Shown piece by piece: positions 43,487 to 52,777 of a stretch of DNA of 64,000 nucleotides. Source of the stretch: Rhodanobacter sp. T12-5 (GTDB lineage Bacteria; Pseudomonadota; Gammaproteobacteria; Xanthomonadales; Rhodanobacteraceae); NCBI RefSeq assembly GCF_008329435.1, contig NZ_NPKN01000007.1, positions 186,001-250,000 on the forward strand, written 5' to 3'. The notes under the pieces were generated by a model. That model had not been told where the DNA came from. It worked only from the letters and a program-made list of their open reading frames with translations, and did not search any database. Positions within the stretch are counted from its first letter, which is position 1. Each line of letters starts with the position of its first letter. The position numbers were made by a program, and so were the translations under genes.

Positions 43487-44995
43487 ATGACTGACATCCT
43501 GATCGGCCGCAACGACAGTGCCAGCGTCAATCTCGACCCGCATTACGGCAATCGCCACGGGATGATTGCCGGCGCCACCGGCACCGGCAAATCCGTCTCG
43601 CTGATGGTGCTGGCCGAAGGATTCTCGAAACTCGGCGTGCCGTGCTTCCTTGCCGACGCCAAGGGCGACCTGGCCGGATTGGCGATGGCCGCCGGCGAGC
43701 CGGGCGACAAGCTCAAGGCCCGCCTGGCCAAACTCAAGCTCACCGACTGGAAAGCGCAGGCCAACCCGGTGGTGTTCTGGGACATCTATGGCAAGCTCGG
43801 CCATCCCGTGCGCGCCACGGTCAGCGAAATGGGCCCCACCCTGCTCGGCCGCGTGCTGGAGTTGAACGACACCCAGGAAGGCGTGCTCGAGGTGATTTTC
43901 AAGGCTGCCGACGACCAGGGCTGGCTGCTGCTGGACCTGGCCGATCTGCGTGCGCTGCTCACCTACGCCGCGGAGAACGCCAAGGCCATTTCCACCCAGT
44001 ACGGGCTGATCAGCACGCAGAGCATCGCCGCGATCCAGCGCGCGATCCTGAAACTGGAAGGCGACGGCGCCGACCAGTTCTTCGGCGAACCGGCGCTGGA
44101 ACTCACCGACCTGATGCGCCAGGACATGAGCGGGCACGGCATCATCAACGTGCTGGCCGCCGACCAGCTGATCATGAAACCGCGGCTGTATTCCACCTTC
44201 CTGCTGTGGCTGCTGTCCGAGCTGTTCGAGCAGTTGCCGGAAGTGGGCGATCTGGACCAGCCGAAGATGGTGTTCTTCTTCGACGAAGCGCACTTGCTGT
44301 TCGACGACGCCTCGCCGGCGCTGCTGCAGCGGGTCGAGCAGGTCGTGCGGCTGATCCGCTCCAAGGGCGTGGGCGTGTACTTCTGCTCGCAGAACCCCGA
44401 CGACGTGCCCGGCGTGATCCTCGGCCAGCTCGGCAATCGCATCCAGCACGCGCTGCGCGCGTTCACCCCGCGCGACCAGAAGGCAGTCAAGGCCGCGGCG
44501 GAAACCTTCGTCGCCAACCCGAAACTCGATGTCACCGAAGCCATCACCAAGCTCGCCGTGGGCGAGGCGCTCGCATCCACGCTGGCCAACGGCGGCGTAC
44601 CCACGCCGGTGGAACAGGTGCTGGTGACGACCCCGTGCTGCCGTATCGGCGCGATCACCGACGCCGAGCGCAGCACCATCCGCCAGCGCTCGCCGGTGGG
44701 TGCGAAATACGACACCGCCGTCAATCGCGAATCCGCCGCCGAGATGCTGGCCAAGCGCGCCAGCGACAAGGCCGCCGATGCCGCCACCGTCGCCGCCGAT
44801 GCGCCCCCCAAGGGCAGCCTCAAGGACACCGATGCCGGCTGGAGTGGCGCCGTGCACGACGCGCTGTTCGGCACCAAGCGTCGCCAGGGCATGATCGAAA
44901 CCATGGGCAAGCAGATGGTCCGCACCGCCGGCAGCCAGCTCGGTCGGCAGATCCTGCGTGGCGTACTCGGCGGCATCTTCGGCGGCAAGCGCTGA
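43487..44995 (+). CDS. HerA/DUF853-type ATPase (YjgR-like)
   Basis: A 502-residue P-loop ATPase related to the HerA/FtsK group. Walker A is GMIAGATGTGKSVSLMVLAE (about 26-45), Walker B is MVFFFDEAHLLFDD, and YFCSQNPDDVPGVILGQLGNR contains sensor residues. The N-terminus MTDILIGRN is conserved in this family. The C-terminus ends in a glycine-rich GGIFGGKR. The role of DUF853 proteins is not settled; a DNA-translocase-like function is inferred from the fold only. Confidence 0.9.
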   Translation: MTDILIGRNDSASVNLDPHYGNRHGMIAGATGTGKSVSLMVLAEGFSKLGVPCFLADAKGDLAGLAMAAGEPGDKLKARLAKLKLTDWKAQANPVVFWDIYGKLGHPVRATVSEMGPTLLGRVLELNDTQEGVLEVIFKAADDQGWLLLDLADLRALLTYAAENAKAISTQYGLISTQSIAAIQRAILKLEGDGADQFFGEPALELTDLMRQDMSGHGIINVLAADQLIMKPRLYSTFLLWLLSELFEQLPEVGDLDQPKMVFFFDEAHLLFDDASPALLQRVEQVVRLIRSKGVGVYFCSQNPDDVPGVILGQLGNRIQHALRAFTPRDQKAVKAAAETFVANPKLDVTEAITKLAVGEALASTLANGGVPTPVEQVLVTTPCCRIGAITDAERSTIRQRSPVGAKYDTAVNRESAAEMLAKRASDKAADAATVAADAPPKGSLKDTDAGWSGAVHDALFGTKRRQGMIETMGKQMVRTAGSQLGRQILRGVLGGIFGGKR

Positions 44996-45007
44996 GCGCA
45001 CGACGGC

Positions 45008-45262
45008 ATGCCACGCGTTGAAACCGTCGCCGCCGACACATCGTTCCACGCACGCCTGCGAAGCGGCTTCGGCTATCCGTTGCGTGGCGCCGCCCTGCCC
45101 ACCTGCGTGGTGCTGCCGCTGATCCATTACGCCGGCTTGTTGCCGGGCTACATCGGTGCGCTGGCCAGCGCACTGGTATGGGCCGCCACGCGGCGCTATG
45201 CCGATCACCCGCTGCGCATGGAGATCGACGCGCAACGACAGCAGTTGGCGAGCCCCGCATGA
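45008..45262 (+). CDS. Small membrane protein upstream of greB
   Basis: An 84-residue protein with one or two hydrophobic segments ([33 protein letters not shown]) and a Gln-rich end. Its stop overlaps the greB start as ATGA, and it begins 12 bp after the HerA-like ATPase, so the three genes probably form one transcript. No family is recognised. It might instead be a non-translated frame, but the coupling argues for a gene. Confidence 0.55.
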   Translation: MPRVETVAADTSFHARLRSGFGYPLRGAALPTCVVLPLIHYAGLLPGYIGALASALVWAATRRYADHPLRMEIDAQRQQLASPA

Positions 45263-45759
45263 GCCGCTGGCGTCCGCCCTCCCCCGGCTCCACCGCGATC
45301 ATCACCCGCGAGGGTTTCGAGCGGCTCAAGGCCGAACTCGATCACCTCTGGCACGTGCTGCGCCCGGAGGTGGTCAAGGCGCTCGCCGCTGCCGCCGCCG
45401 AAGGCGACCGCTCGGAAAACGCCGAATACATCTACCGCAAGAAACAGCTCGGCGAAATCGACCGCCGGGCGCGTTACCTGAGCAAACGCATCCCGGCGCT
45501 GAAGGTGGCCGAAGGCGCACCCGCCGATCGCAACAAGGTGTTCTTCGGCGCCCGCATCGAGCTGGAGAACAGCGATACCGGCGAAATTCTGCGCTACCGC
45601 ATCGTCGGCCCCGACGAGACCGACGCGAAGCTTGGCTGGATCAGCATCGACTCGCCGCTGGCCCGGGCCGTGCTGAAAAAAAGCGTCGATGACGAGTTCG
45701 CCGCCGAACTGCCAGGCGGACCGGCCGAATTCACGGTGATCGCGGTGGACTACGACTGA
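45259..45759 (+). CDS. greB: Transcript cleavage factor GreB
   Basis: This 166-residue factor enters the RNA polymerase secondary channel and rescues backtracked complexes by RNA cleavage. The coiled-coil hairpin tip holds the acidic [20 protein letters not shown] pattern with the catalytic Asp and Glu, and the C-terminal FKBP-like domain runs from [12 protein letters not shown] to [10 protein letters not shown] and [12 protein letters not shown]. The ATG at 45259 overlaps the preceding small gene. Confidence 0.94.
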   Translation: MSRWRPPSPGSTAIITREGFERLKAELDHLWHVLRPEVVKALAAAAAEGDRSENAEYIYRKKQLGEIDRRARYLSKRIPALKVAEGAPADRNKVFFGARIELENSDTGEILRYRIVGPDETDAKLGWISIDSPLARAVLKKSVDDEFAAELPGGPAEFTVIAVDYD

Positions 45760-45845
45760 TCGTCCAGCCCGCGTATCACCCCGCGCTGTTCGGCGGCGAC
45801 CAGCTGGTTTCCCGGGAAATCCACGGCGGTGACGGGCGCTGGCAT
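45750..45845 (-). other. Short frame continuing after the hypothetical protein
   Basis: A 31-codon frame starting MPAPVTAVDFPGNQLVA behind GTGAGGAA. It may be the displaced C-terminus of the preceding 83-residue frame, or chance. It converges on the greB stop, overlapping it by 10 bp. It is listed so that the frameshift possibility is not lost. Confidence 0.3.
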
Positions 45846-45849
45846 TTCC

Positions 45850-46101
45850 TCACGTCGGCCATGCACGGCTTGCCCGCTCGAAATCGTCCGGATCCGGGTA
45901 ATCGCCGAGCGCTTCATGGCGGGCGATGGCGAACGGCAAGCCCTCGCCGGCCAGGAGAGCGGCATCGGCCACTGCCAGCACGTCCTCGCCATAACCGATC
46001 CAGTTCGCCACCTCCTGTGCATTGCCGCGCGCGTGATGCCCACTCACGTCCAACTCCACCGAGCCATCATGTGCGATGAGGCCCTGCCAGATACGGGTCA
46101 T
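45850..46101 (-). CDS. Hypothetical protein, possibly frameshifted
   Basis: An 83-residue frame, MTRIWQGLIAHDGSVELDVS and on to ERASRAWPT, behind DUF3025 and rimO on the same strand (17 bp gap). Family not recognised. Just past the stop, a different frame (45750-45845) reads MPAPVTAVDFPGNQLVAAEQ and more, with protein-like composition, so either two small genes or one gene broken by a frameshift near 45848 is present. Confidence 0.5.
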   Translation of the reverse strand: MTRIWQGLIAHDGSVELDVSGHHARGNAQEVANWIGYGEDVLAVADAALLAGEGLPFAIARHEALGDYPDPDDFERASRAWPT

Positions 46102-46118
46102 CTGATTGCCCGCGTCAC

Positions 46119-46937
46119 TTACCTCGGTGGCAGCAACTGCGCGGGCGGATAGCGTCTCCCGGCGCGCTTCGGCTGATAGCAGACGGTGGTGCGATGGAAG
46201 GCTTCGTCGGCGTTCGCCGGATGCCAACCCGGGATGCCCGACAGCGGAAGCGGGCGCAGTTCCAGCGGGTCGTGCAGCAGCATGCCGGTGGCGATCAGCC
46301 CGGCGCAGTGCGCGCCGGCTCGCCGGATATCCACGTCGCCGGTCGACAGGAACACCACCGCCTTCCCTACCAGCAACTTGTCCGGATTCAACGCAAGTTC
46401 CAGCAGCGCATGCCCGAACAGCTCACATCGGATCGAACCGTCCAGCCACGCCTGCCGGTTTTGCCAGAACAGGCCGTGCCAGTCGTGCGCGTCCCACAGC
46501 CGCAGCAATGCCGGATCGCGCAGGACCACGATGACGCCGCCTTCGTCGAAGTGGGTCATCGCGTACTGGGCACGCGAGCGCTGCTTCGGACCCATGTGCG
46601 CGATCTCGGCCATCTGGCGCAGGTTCAATGCCTGTTTCAGCGCCGGATATCGCAGCCATGCCAGCGCATTGAGCAGGTCGTGCCAGTTGCCCTCGCGGGT
46701 GGCGATCCGGCCGTGTTCGGCGATGCGCTGTTCGTAGTGCAGGCCGTCGGCGAGCAGGTCGGGATCCTGCGCCACGAAGCGGAATGATGCCGTGGTCGGC
46801 CACAGTGCGTTGAGTGCTTCGATCGTGGGCCAGAGCGGCCCTTGCAGCAGGTCGGCGTGGTCCTGCCAGGTCGCCAGCGGCGGCCGATCGAATACCTGCG
46901 GATCGACCGTGCCGCGGGCGGGCGCGACATAACGCAC
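46119..46937 (-). CDS. DUF3025 protein
   Basis: A 272-residue protein with the DUF3025 pattern: RIATREGNWHDLLNALAWLR and YPALKQALNLRQMAEI near the middle, and DPLELRPLPLSGIPGWHPAN at the C-terminus. Function is unknown; the family is widespread in beta- and gammaproteobacteria. A GTG at 46937 is used; its stop-side neighbour is the 83-residue frame. It begins 4 bp after rimO and is likely cotranscribed with it. Confidence 0.85.
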   Translation of the reverse strand: MRYVAPARGTVDPQVFDRPPLATWQDHADLLQGPLWPTIEALNALWPTTASFRFVAQDPDLLADGLHYEQRIAEHGRIATREGNWHDLLNALAWLRYPALKQALNLRQMAEIAHMGPKQRSRAQYAMTHFDEGGVIVVLRDPALLRLWDAHDWHGLFWQNRQAWLDGSIRCELFGHALLELALNPDKLLVGKAVVFLSTGDVDIRRAGAHCAGLIATGMLLHDPLELRPLPLSGIPGWHPANADEAFHRTTVCYQPKRAGRRYPPAQLLPPR

Positions 46938-46941
46938 GGTC

Positions 46942-48279
46942 CTACACGAGCTTGAGCTTGGGATGGGCCAGCCGCGCGTGCAGGTCGTGTTCGCTGGCCG
47001 CTTCGATCACGACTTCGACGAACTGGCCGGGCTTCAGCGCCTGGCCGTCGGCGATCAATACGCTGCCGTCGATCTCCGGCGCGTCGGCGGCCGAACGCGC
47101 GACCGCGCCATCGGCATTCGCCTCGTCGACCAGCACGGTCATCGTGCTGCCGATCTTGCGCTGCAGTTTCGCCGCGGAGATTTCTGCCTGCACCGCCATG
47201 AACCGCTCCAGCCGATCTTCCTTCAACTCCTCGGAAACCGGGTCGGGCAATTCGTTCGCCTTGGCGCCGTCGACCGGCGAATAGGCGAACGCGCCCACGC
47301 GATCGAGCTCGGCTTCGCGCAGGAAGTCGAGCAGTTCCTCGAACTCGGCATCGGTCTCGCCGGGGAAGCCGACGATGAAGGTGCTGCGGATGGTCAGGTT
47401 CGGCACCAGCTCGCGCCAGTGGCGGATGCGCTCCAGCGTCTTGTCGATGTTGCCGGGGCGCTTCATCAGTTTCAGGATGCGCGGGCTGGCGTGCTGGAAC
47501 GGGATGTCCAGGTACGGCAGGATCTTGCCGGCGGCCATCAGCGGCATGATCTCGTCCACGTGCGGGTACGGGTAGACGTAGTGCAGGCGCACCCACACGC
47601 CCAGTTCGGACAGGCCCTCGCACAGTTCGGTCATGCGCGTGCGATACGACTTGCCATGCCACTCGTGCTCGGCATACTTCACGTCGACGCCGTAGGCGCT
47701 GGTGTCCTGCGAGATCACCAGCAATTCCTTGACGCCGCCCCTGACCAGCTTCTCCGCCTCGACCAGCACCTCGTCGACCGGCCGCGAGACCAGGTTGCCG
47801 CGCATCGACGGGATGATGCAGAAGCTGCAGCGGTGATTGCAGCCCTCGGAAATCTTCAGGTAGGCGTAATGCTTCGGAGTCAGCTTGACCCCCGTGTCCG
47901 GCACGATGTCGAGGAACCGGTTGCGCTGCGGCGGCAGCGCGGTGTGTACCGCAGTCATCACGCTGGCGTAGTCCTGCGGGCCGCTGATCGACAGCACATC
48001 GGGATAGGCTTCACGGATCAGCGCCTCGCGCTTGCCCAGGCAGCCGGTGACGATGACCTTGCCGTTCTCGTGCAGAGCGGTGCCGATCGAGTCCAACGAC
48101 TCCTGCACCGCCGCATCGATGAAGCCGCAGGTGTTCACCACCACCGCATCCGCCTCGCCGTAGCTGGGTACGATCTGGTAACCCTCCACCTTGAGCTGGG
48201 TCAGGATGCGCTCGGAATCGACCAGCGCCTTGGGGCAGCCGAGGCTGACGAAACCGATCTTGTGGGCGGGCTGGGACAT
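46942..48279 (-). CDS. rimO: Ribosomal protein uS12 methylthiotransferase
   Basis: This 445-residue radical SAM enzyme methylthiolates an aspartate of ribosomal protein S12. The N-terminal cluster cysteines are in [22 protein letters not shown] and VTGCLGKRE. The radical SAM motif is [19 protein letters not shown], and a TRAM domain closes the protein ([20 protein letters not shown]). The opening [12 protein letters not shown] separates it from MiaB. Length is normal. Confidence 0.95.
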   Translation of the reverse strand: MSQPAHKIGFVSLGCPKALVDSERILTQLKVEGYQIVPSYGEADAVVVNTCGFIDAAVQESLDSIGTALHENGKVIVTGCLGKREALIREAYPDVLSISGPQDYASVMTAVHTALPPQRNRFLDIVPDTGVKLTPKHYAYLKISEGCNHRCSFCIIPSMRGNLVSRPVDEVLVEAEKLVRGGVKELLVISQDTSAYGVDVKYAEHEWHGKSYRTRMTELCEGLSELGVWVRLHYVYPYPHVDEIMPLMAAGKILPYLDIPFQHASPRILKLMKRPGNIDKTLERIRHWRELVPNLTIRSTFIVGFPGETDAEFEELLDFLREAELDRVGAFAYSPVDGAKANELPDPVSEELKEDRLERFMAVQAEISAAKLQRKIGSTMTVLVDEANADGAVARSAADAPEIDGSVLIADGQALKPGQFVEVVIEAASEHDLHARLAHPKLKLV

Positions 48280-48315
48280 GACTTGGGTTACCGTGAAAAC
48301 GCGCGGGGAAACAGG

Positions 48316-48420
48316 CGATTATAGGGGAACGGGGAACCGGGAACGGGGAACCGAAAAACGGAGAGCCGAGGTTGTGCGACGCTCTTGTCGTTTCCCGTTC
48401 GCCTACAATCCACTCTTTCC
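48316..48420. repeat. Purine/pyrimidine-rich repeat upstream of dienelactone hydrolase
   Basis: The left side has four GGGAACG/GGGAACC words in a row (48326-48360); the right side is the shorter complement CGTTTCCCGTTCGCC (about 48389-48403). It is the weakest member of the family seen at 6123, 40290 and 62086. It lies between divergent rimO and the hydrolase gene. Confidence 0.55.
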
Positions 48421-48437
48421 CATCAGGAACTCCCGCC

Positions 48438-49106
48438 ATGGGCCAGCAAATCAACCTGCCCACCACCCGCACGCAGTGCATTGGCGCGTATCTGGCCCGA
48501 CCCGCGGGCAAACCGAAAGGCGGCATCGTGGTGATCCAGGAGATCTTCGGGGTCAACGCGCACATGCGCAGCGTCGTCGACCGCTTCGCCGAACACGGCT
48601 ATACGGCCATTGCACCGGCGTTCTTCGACCACCTGGAAAGCGGCGTGGAGCTGGGCTACGACCGGGCCGGCTACGCCAAGGGCAAACAGCTGATCACGGA
48701 ACTGGGGCTGGACCGTGCGCTGGAGGATGTCGCCAGCGCAGCCGAGGCGATTTCGTCCGCCGGCCGGATCGGCACGGTCGGCTATTGCTGGGGTGGCACG
48801 GTGGCGCTGTTGTCCGCGCTGCGGCTGGGGTTGCCGTCGGTAAGCTACTACGGCGCGCGCAACCTGCCGTTCCTGCATGAAGTGCCGAAGGCACCGGTGA
48901 TGTTCCACTTCGGAGAAAAGGATCCGAACATCCCGCCGGAGATGGTGGCGAAGCATCGCGAGGCGATGCCGCAGATGGACGTCTTCACCTATCCGGCCGA
49001 TCACGGCTTCAACCGCGACGTCGGTGCGCAATACCACCCGGCCAGCGCGCAGCTGGCCATGCAGCGCACGCTGGCGTTCTTCGAACAGCACCTGGCCGAC
49101 GCATGA
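48438..49106 (+). CDS. Dienelactone hydrolase family protein
   Basis: A 222-residue alpha/beta hydrolase. The catalytic cysteine is in VGYCWGGTVALL, with Asp and His candidates in FHFGEKDPNIPPEM and YPADHGFNRD; the Glu-containing IVVIQEIFGVN segment is also kept. Substrate unknown; relatives cleave dienelactones or small esters. The ATG at 48438 follows AGGAACTCCCGCC. It overlaps the HIT gene by 4 bp and heads the run ending in pcp. Confidence 0.88.
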   Translation: MGQQINLPTTRTQCIGAYLARPAGKPKGGIVVIQEIFGVNAHMRSVVDRFAEHGYTAIAPAFFDHLESGVELGYDRAGYAKGKQLITELGLDRALEDVASAAEAISSAGRIGTVGYCWGGTVALLSALRLGLPSVSYYGARNLPFLHEVPKAPVMFHFGEKDPNIPPEMVAKHREAMPQMDVFTYPADHGFNRDVGAQYHPASAQLAMQRTLAFFEQHLADA

Positions 49107-49528
49107 GCGAAGCCGATTTCACGCTCGACCCGCGCCTGGCCATCGACACCTGCGCGGTCGCGTCATTGCCGCTGTGCGAGGTGCGCCTGATGAACGATGC
49201 CCGCTACCCGTGGCTGGTATTGGTGCCGCGTCGCACGGGCCTGGTCGAGATCACCGACCTGGACATCGCCGGGCAGGCCACCCTTTGGCAGGAAGTGAAT
49301 CGCGCGAGCGCCGCGCTGCACGCCACTGCTCCATGCGACAAACTCAATCTCGGCGCACTGGGCAATATCGTGCGCCAGTTGCACGTGCATCTCGTGGCGC
49401 GCCGCGTCGGCGATGCGGCCTGGCCCGGACCCGTATGGGGACACGGTCACGCACAGCCGTATGCGAATGCCGACCTCCCCGGGAGGCTCGACGCGTTGCG
49501 CCGGGCACTTGCGGCAACGCTGCCATGA
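49103..49528 (+). CDS. HIT-family protein
   Basis: A 141-residue histidine-triad protein, probably a nucleotide hydrolase or transferase. The signature is NIVRQLHVHLVARRVGD, with two of three histidines in the usual HxHxH positions and Gln at the first, as in other bacterial members. Other conserved spots are YPWLVLVPRR and DKLNLGALGN. It overlaps both neighbours by 4 bp. Confidence 0.85.
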   Translation: MSEADFTLDPRLAIDTCAVASLPLCEVRLMNDARYPWLVLVPRRTGLVEITDLDIAGQATLWQEVNRASAALHATAPCDKLNLGALGNIVRQLHVHLVARRVGDAAWPGPVWGHGHAQPYANADLPGRLDALRRALAATLP

Positions 49529-50232
49529 CGCCCGACATCGAATTCGAAGCGCTGGCCGAGGACGCATTGCTGCTGCGCTTCGGCAACCGCATCGACCTCG
49601 ACATCAATGCCCGGGTCCAGGCCGCGGCAGCCTGTCTGCGCCAGCGCCTGCCGCAACTGGAATGCGTGCCAGCCTACGCCAGCCTGCTGCTGCGCTTCGA
49701 TCCGCTGGGCTGGAGCAATGGCGACGGCCAGTTGCCGCACTGGCGGGTACAGGTCGCCGCCAGTGCGGCACTGGCCGAGGCCGATACGTACATCCCCGCG
49801 CCACGCGAACTGCTGATCCCGGTGTGCTACGGCGGCGACTACGGCCCCGATCTGGCTGAAGTGGCGGCGCTATGCGGGCTTGATGCACAGGCCGTGACAA
49901 CGCTGCACGCGGCAGCTGACTACCGCGTGGCGATGCTCGGTTTCGCGCCCGGCTTTCCCTACCTGCTCGGCCTGGACCCGCAGCTGGCGGTACCGCGGCG
50001 CAGCAACCCGCGCCAGCGTGTGCCGGCCGGCAGCGTGGCGATCGGCGGCAACCAGACCGGCATCTACCCGGATGAGCTGCCCGGTGGCTGGCAGCTGATC
50101 GGGCGCACGCCGCTGCGCCTGTTCGACATCGCCTCCGGCAACCCGTCGCGACTGGCACCGGGCGACCATGTGCGTTTCCATGCGATCGACGAAGATCGTT
50201 TCCTGCAGCTGGCTGCGGACCGCACCGCATGA
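49525..50232 (+). CDS. pxpB: 5-oxoprolinase subunit B
   Basis: A 235-residue KipI/AHS1-type subunit of the bacterial ATP-dependent 5-oxoprolinase PxpABC, which opens pyroglutamate to glutamate in the cytoplasm. Typical segments are ELLIPVCYGGDYGPDLAEVA, MLGFAPGFPYLLGLDPQL, PRQRVPAGSVAIGGNQTGIY and PGGWQLIGRTPLRLFD. The ATG overlaps the HIT stop by 4 bp, and its own stop overlaps pxpC by 4 bp. Confidence 0.93.
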   Translation: MTPDIEFEALAEDALLLRFGNRIDLDINARVQAAAACLRQRLPQLECVPAYASLLLRFDPLGWSNGDGQLPHWRVQVAASAALAEADTYIPAPRELLIPVCYGGDYGPDLAEVAALCGLDAQAVTTLHAAADYRVAMLGFAPGFPYLLGLDPQLAVPRRSNPRQRVPAGSVAIGGNQTGIYPDELPGGWQLIGRTPLRLFDIASGNPSRLAPGDHVRFHAIDEDRFLQLAADRTA

Positions 50233-51287
50233 GCGTCGAGATCATCAAGCCCGGCCTGTCGAGCAGCCTGCAGGATGGTGGGCGGTTCGGCTACCAGTCG
50301 CTCGGCGTGGGGCGGGCCGGCGCGATGGATGGCCCGGCATGGCAGCTGGCCAACGCACTGGTAGGCAACAGCCAGGGCGAGGCGGCGATCGAGTGCACCA
50401 TGATCGGCCCGAGCCTGCGCTTCGAACAGCCTGCCGTGATCGCGCTGACCGGTGCGCCGATGAAGGCTGCCGTCGAAGAGCTGGTGCTGCCGATGTGGAC
50501 CACCTGCCTGCTGCCGGCCGGCAGCGTGCTGCGACTGGGCGGCATGAGCATGGGTTGCCGAAGCTACCTTGCCGTTCGCGGCGGCTTCGCGGTGACGCCG
50601 TTGCTGGGCAGCCGCAGCAGCGACATGCACGCGCGGATCGGTCATGAACACGGCCGCGCCCTGCGCGCCGGCGACGTGCTGCCGCTCGGCACGGCCGAGC
50701 CACTGGTCGACCTTGCCCAATCGAACGAGCTGCACGTCCTGGGCTGGAGCCTGGACCCGCAGCCCTGGTTCGACTTCAACCCCCAGCCGCTGGCACTCCT
50801 GCGCGGCAGCCATGACGCGCAACTGGACGCCGTCTCGCGCCGGCTGCTCTACGGCGAAAACTTCGTGGTCAGCCAACAGGGCAATCGGACGGCCAGCCGT
50901 CTGGACGGCCATGCACTGCACCTGCAGGCGCCGTTCGAGATGATTTCCGAAGCCGCGCTTCCCGGCACCCTGCAACTGCCACCGTCCGGCCAGCCGATCG
51001 TACTGATGGCCGAAGCACCGGTCACCGGCGGCTATCCGCGGATCGGCCAGCTCGCCGCGGTGGACCTGCCGCGACTGGCACAACGCCGCCCGGGCGATAC
51101 CGTATGCTTTCGCGACAGCAGCATGGACGAAGCGCTGGGCCGTCTGGCCGCGCGCCAGCAGCGACTGGCGCGGCTGATCGACACGATTGCCCAACGGCTG
51201 CAGGACATCGACCCGATTCAAGACCGGCCGATACGCGACCGGCTGAAGAGCATCCGGCGGGAACGCACTCCAATGGACCGTTCATGA
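50229..51287 (+). CDS. pxpC: 5-oxoprolinase subunit C
   Basis: A 352-residue KipA/AHS2-type subunit of 5-oxoprolinase (biotin-dependent carboxyltransferase-like fold). Signatures are SVEIIKPGLSSSLQDGGRFG at the start, VGRAGAMDGPAWQLANALVG, SYLAVRGGFAVTPLLGSRS and VTGGYPRIGQLAAVDLPRLA. It works with PxpB as a pair, while PxpA supplies the LamB/YcsF domain. Coupled to both by 4-bp overlaps. Confidence 0.93.
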   Translation: MSVEIIKPGLSSSLQDGGRFGYQSLGVGRAGAMDGPAWQLANALVGNSQGEAAIECTMIGPSLRFEQPAVIALTGAPMKAAVEELVLPMWTTCLLPAGSVLRLGGMSMGCRSYLAVRGGFAVTPLLGSRSSDMHARIGHEHGRALRAGDVLPLGTAEPLVDLAQSNELHVLGWSLDPQPWFDFNPQPLALLRGSHDAQLDAVSRRLLYGENFVVSQQGNRTASRLDGHALHLQAPFEMISEAALPGTLQLPPSGQPIVLMAEAPVTGGYPRIGQLAAVDLPRLAQRRPGDTVCFRDSSMDEALGRLAARQQRLARLIDTIAQRLQDIDPIQDRPIRDRLKSIRRERTPMDRS

Positions 51288-52048
51288 ACCACATCGACCT
51301 CAACGGCGACCTCGGCGAATCGTTCGGTGCCTGGCGCATGGGCGACGACGATGCGCTGCTGGCCCAGCTCAGCTCGGCGAACATCGCCTGCGGATTCCAT
51401 GCTGGCGATCCGGACATCATGCAGCACACCGTGGCGCGGGCGATCGCGCACGGCGTGGCGATCGGCGCGCACGTTTCGCTGCCCGACCTACAAGGTTTCG
51501 GCCGCCGCGAGTTCAACATGACCCCAGCCGAAGTGCATGCGCTGACGCTCTACCAGATCGGTGCGCTGCACGCATTCACGCGGGCCGTCGGCGCCCGGCT
51601 GGCCCACGTCAAACCTCATGGCGCGCTGTACAACATGGCCGCACGCGACGCCGTGCTGGCGAACGCGATCGCCCGTGCCGTGCGCGACTTCGATCCACGG
51701 CTGCGGCTGTTCGGGCTGGCCGGCTCGGCCTTGCTCGCCGCCGGCAGCGCACTCGGCCTGAGCGTGGTGGCCGAGGGCTTCGTCGATCGCCGCTACCGCG
51801 CCGACGGCTCGTTGCAGCCGCGTCGCGAACCGGATGCGGTGATCGACGACGTCGAACTGGCGACCGCCCAGGCCCTCGGCCTCGCACGCGACGGCGAGGT
51901 ACTCGCGCTGGACGGGCACAAAGTGCAGCTGCAGGTCGACACGCTGTGCCTGCACGGCGATGGCGCGCACGCGGCGCAACTGGCGTGCCGCGTGCGCGCC
52001 GCGCTTGAAGCCGCCGGCATGCGGATCGCGGCGCCCGAGCCCGCATGA
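51284..52048 (+). CDS. pxpA: 5-oxoprolinase subunit A (LamB/YcsF)
   Basis: A 254-residue subunit of 5-oxoprolinase. The family start IDLNGDLGESFGAWRMGDD and the metal/active-site segments SANIACGFHAGDPDIM, IGAHVSLPDLQGFGRREF and VKPHGALYNMAARD are intact. The ATG at 51284 overlaps pxpC as ATGA; in-frame codons back to 51104 lie inside pxpC. With PxpB and PxpC it forms a complete enzyme. Confidence 0.95.
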   Translation: MNHIDLNGDLGESFGAWRMGDDDALLAQLSSANIACGFHAGDPDIMQHTVARAIAHGVAIGAHVSLPDLQGFGRREFNMTPAEVHALTLYQIGALHAFTRAVGARLAHVKPHGALYNMAARDAVLANAIARAVRDFDPRLRLFGLAGSALLAAGSALGLSVVAEGFVDRRYRADGSLQPRREPDAVIDDVELATAQALGLARDGEVLALDGHKVQLQVDTLCLHGDGAHAAQLACRVRAALEAAGMRIAAPEPA

Positions 52049-52079
52049 TGTCCACCTCCCGACACCACGGAAACCACGC

Positions 52080-52775
52080 ATGAACTACTGGCCCCTGCTC
52101 GGCATCGCGGTGATCGTGATCGGCTTCGTGCTGCGATTCAATCCGGTGCTGGTCGTGGTCACCGCCGCGATAGCCAGCGGCCTGCTCGCCGGCCTGACGG
52201 CAGCGGACCTGCTCGCCCTGCTCGGCGAGAGTTTCGTCTCCAGCCGCATGCTGATGCTGTTCGTGCTGACCCTGCCGGCGATCGGCCTGCTCGAACACGC
52301 CGGCCTGCGGGAACACGCGCAACGCTGGATGGCACGCCTGAAGGGACTGACCCTGGCCCGGCTGCTGATCGGCTACCTGCTGCTGCGCCAGTTGCTGGCG
52401 ACGCTCGGACTCACCGGCGTGGCCGGTCACGCGCAGACGGTTCGCCCACTGCTCGCACCAATGGGCGAGGCCGCGGCGGCGAAGATCCTGCCCAGCCTGG
52501 ACGATGCCGATCGCGACGACTTGCGTGCCGTCGCCGCGGCCACCGACAACATCGGCCGTTTCTTCGGCGAGGACGTCTTCATCGCGCTCGGTGCGGTGTT
52601 GCTGATCCAGGGTTTCTACAGCCAGCACGGCATCGAGCTGAGCCCGCTGTCGATCGCGTTGTGGGCGCTGCCCACGGCGATCGCGGCCTTCGTCATACAG
52701 TCCGCGCGGATCTGGTTGTACCAGCGCCGCCTGCAGCGCCGCGCTGCCGTTGCAAGCATCGAATCGGCGACCTGA
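52080..52775 (+). CDS. DUF969 membrane protein (putative permease half)
   Basis: A 231-residue protein with about six helices. DUF969 traits include LLGIAVIVIGFVLRFNPVLV, the loop FVSSRMLMLFVLTLPAIGLL, LRQLLATLGLTGVAGHAQTV and the acidic ATDNIGRFFGEDVFIALG. It is always seen here with DUF979, 2 bp apart, and the pair looks like the two halves of a transporter of the citrate-Na-symport-like kind. The setting between pxpA and pcp suggests pyroglutamate or pyroglutamyl peptide uptake; this is inference. Confidence 0.88.
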   Translation: MNYWPLLGIAVIVIGFVLRFNPVLVVVTAAIASGLLAGLTAADLLALLGESFVSSRMLMLFVLTLPAIGLLEHAGLREHAQRWMARLKGLTLARLLIGYLLLRQLLATLGLTGVAGHAQTVRPLLAPMGEAAAAKILPSLDDADRDDLRAVAAATDNIGRFFGEDVFIALGAVLLIQGFYSQHGIELSPLSIALWALPTAIAAFVIQSARIWLYQRRLQRRAAVASIESAT

Positions 52776-52777
52776 GC

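Noticed and set aside
43454-45235. A 593-codon minus-strand frame across the HerA-like ATPase
   Set aside because: The plus-strand frame has Walker A and B motifs; the minus frame is Gly/Val/His-rich with no domain.
49355-49420. The HIT protein lacking one histidine as a sign of an inactive enzyme
   Set aside because: The form QLHVH with Gln in the first position is, to my knowledge, common among bacterial HIT proteins, so it is not evidence of decay.
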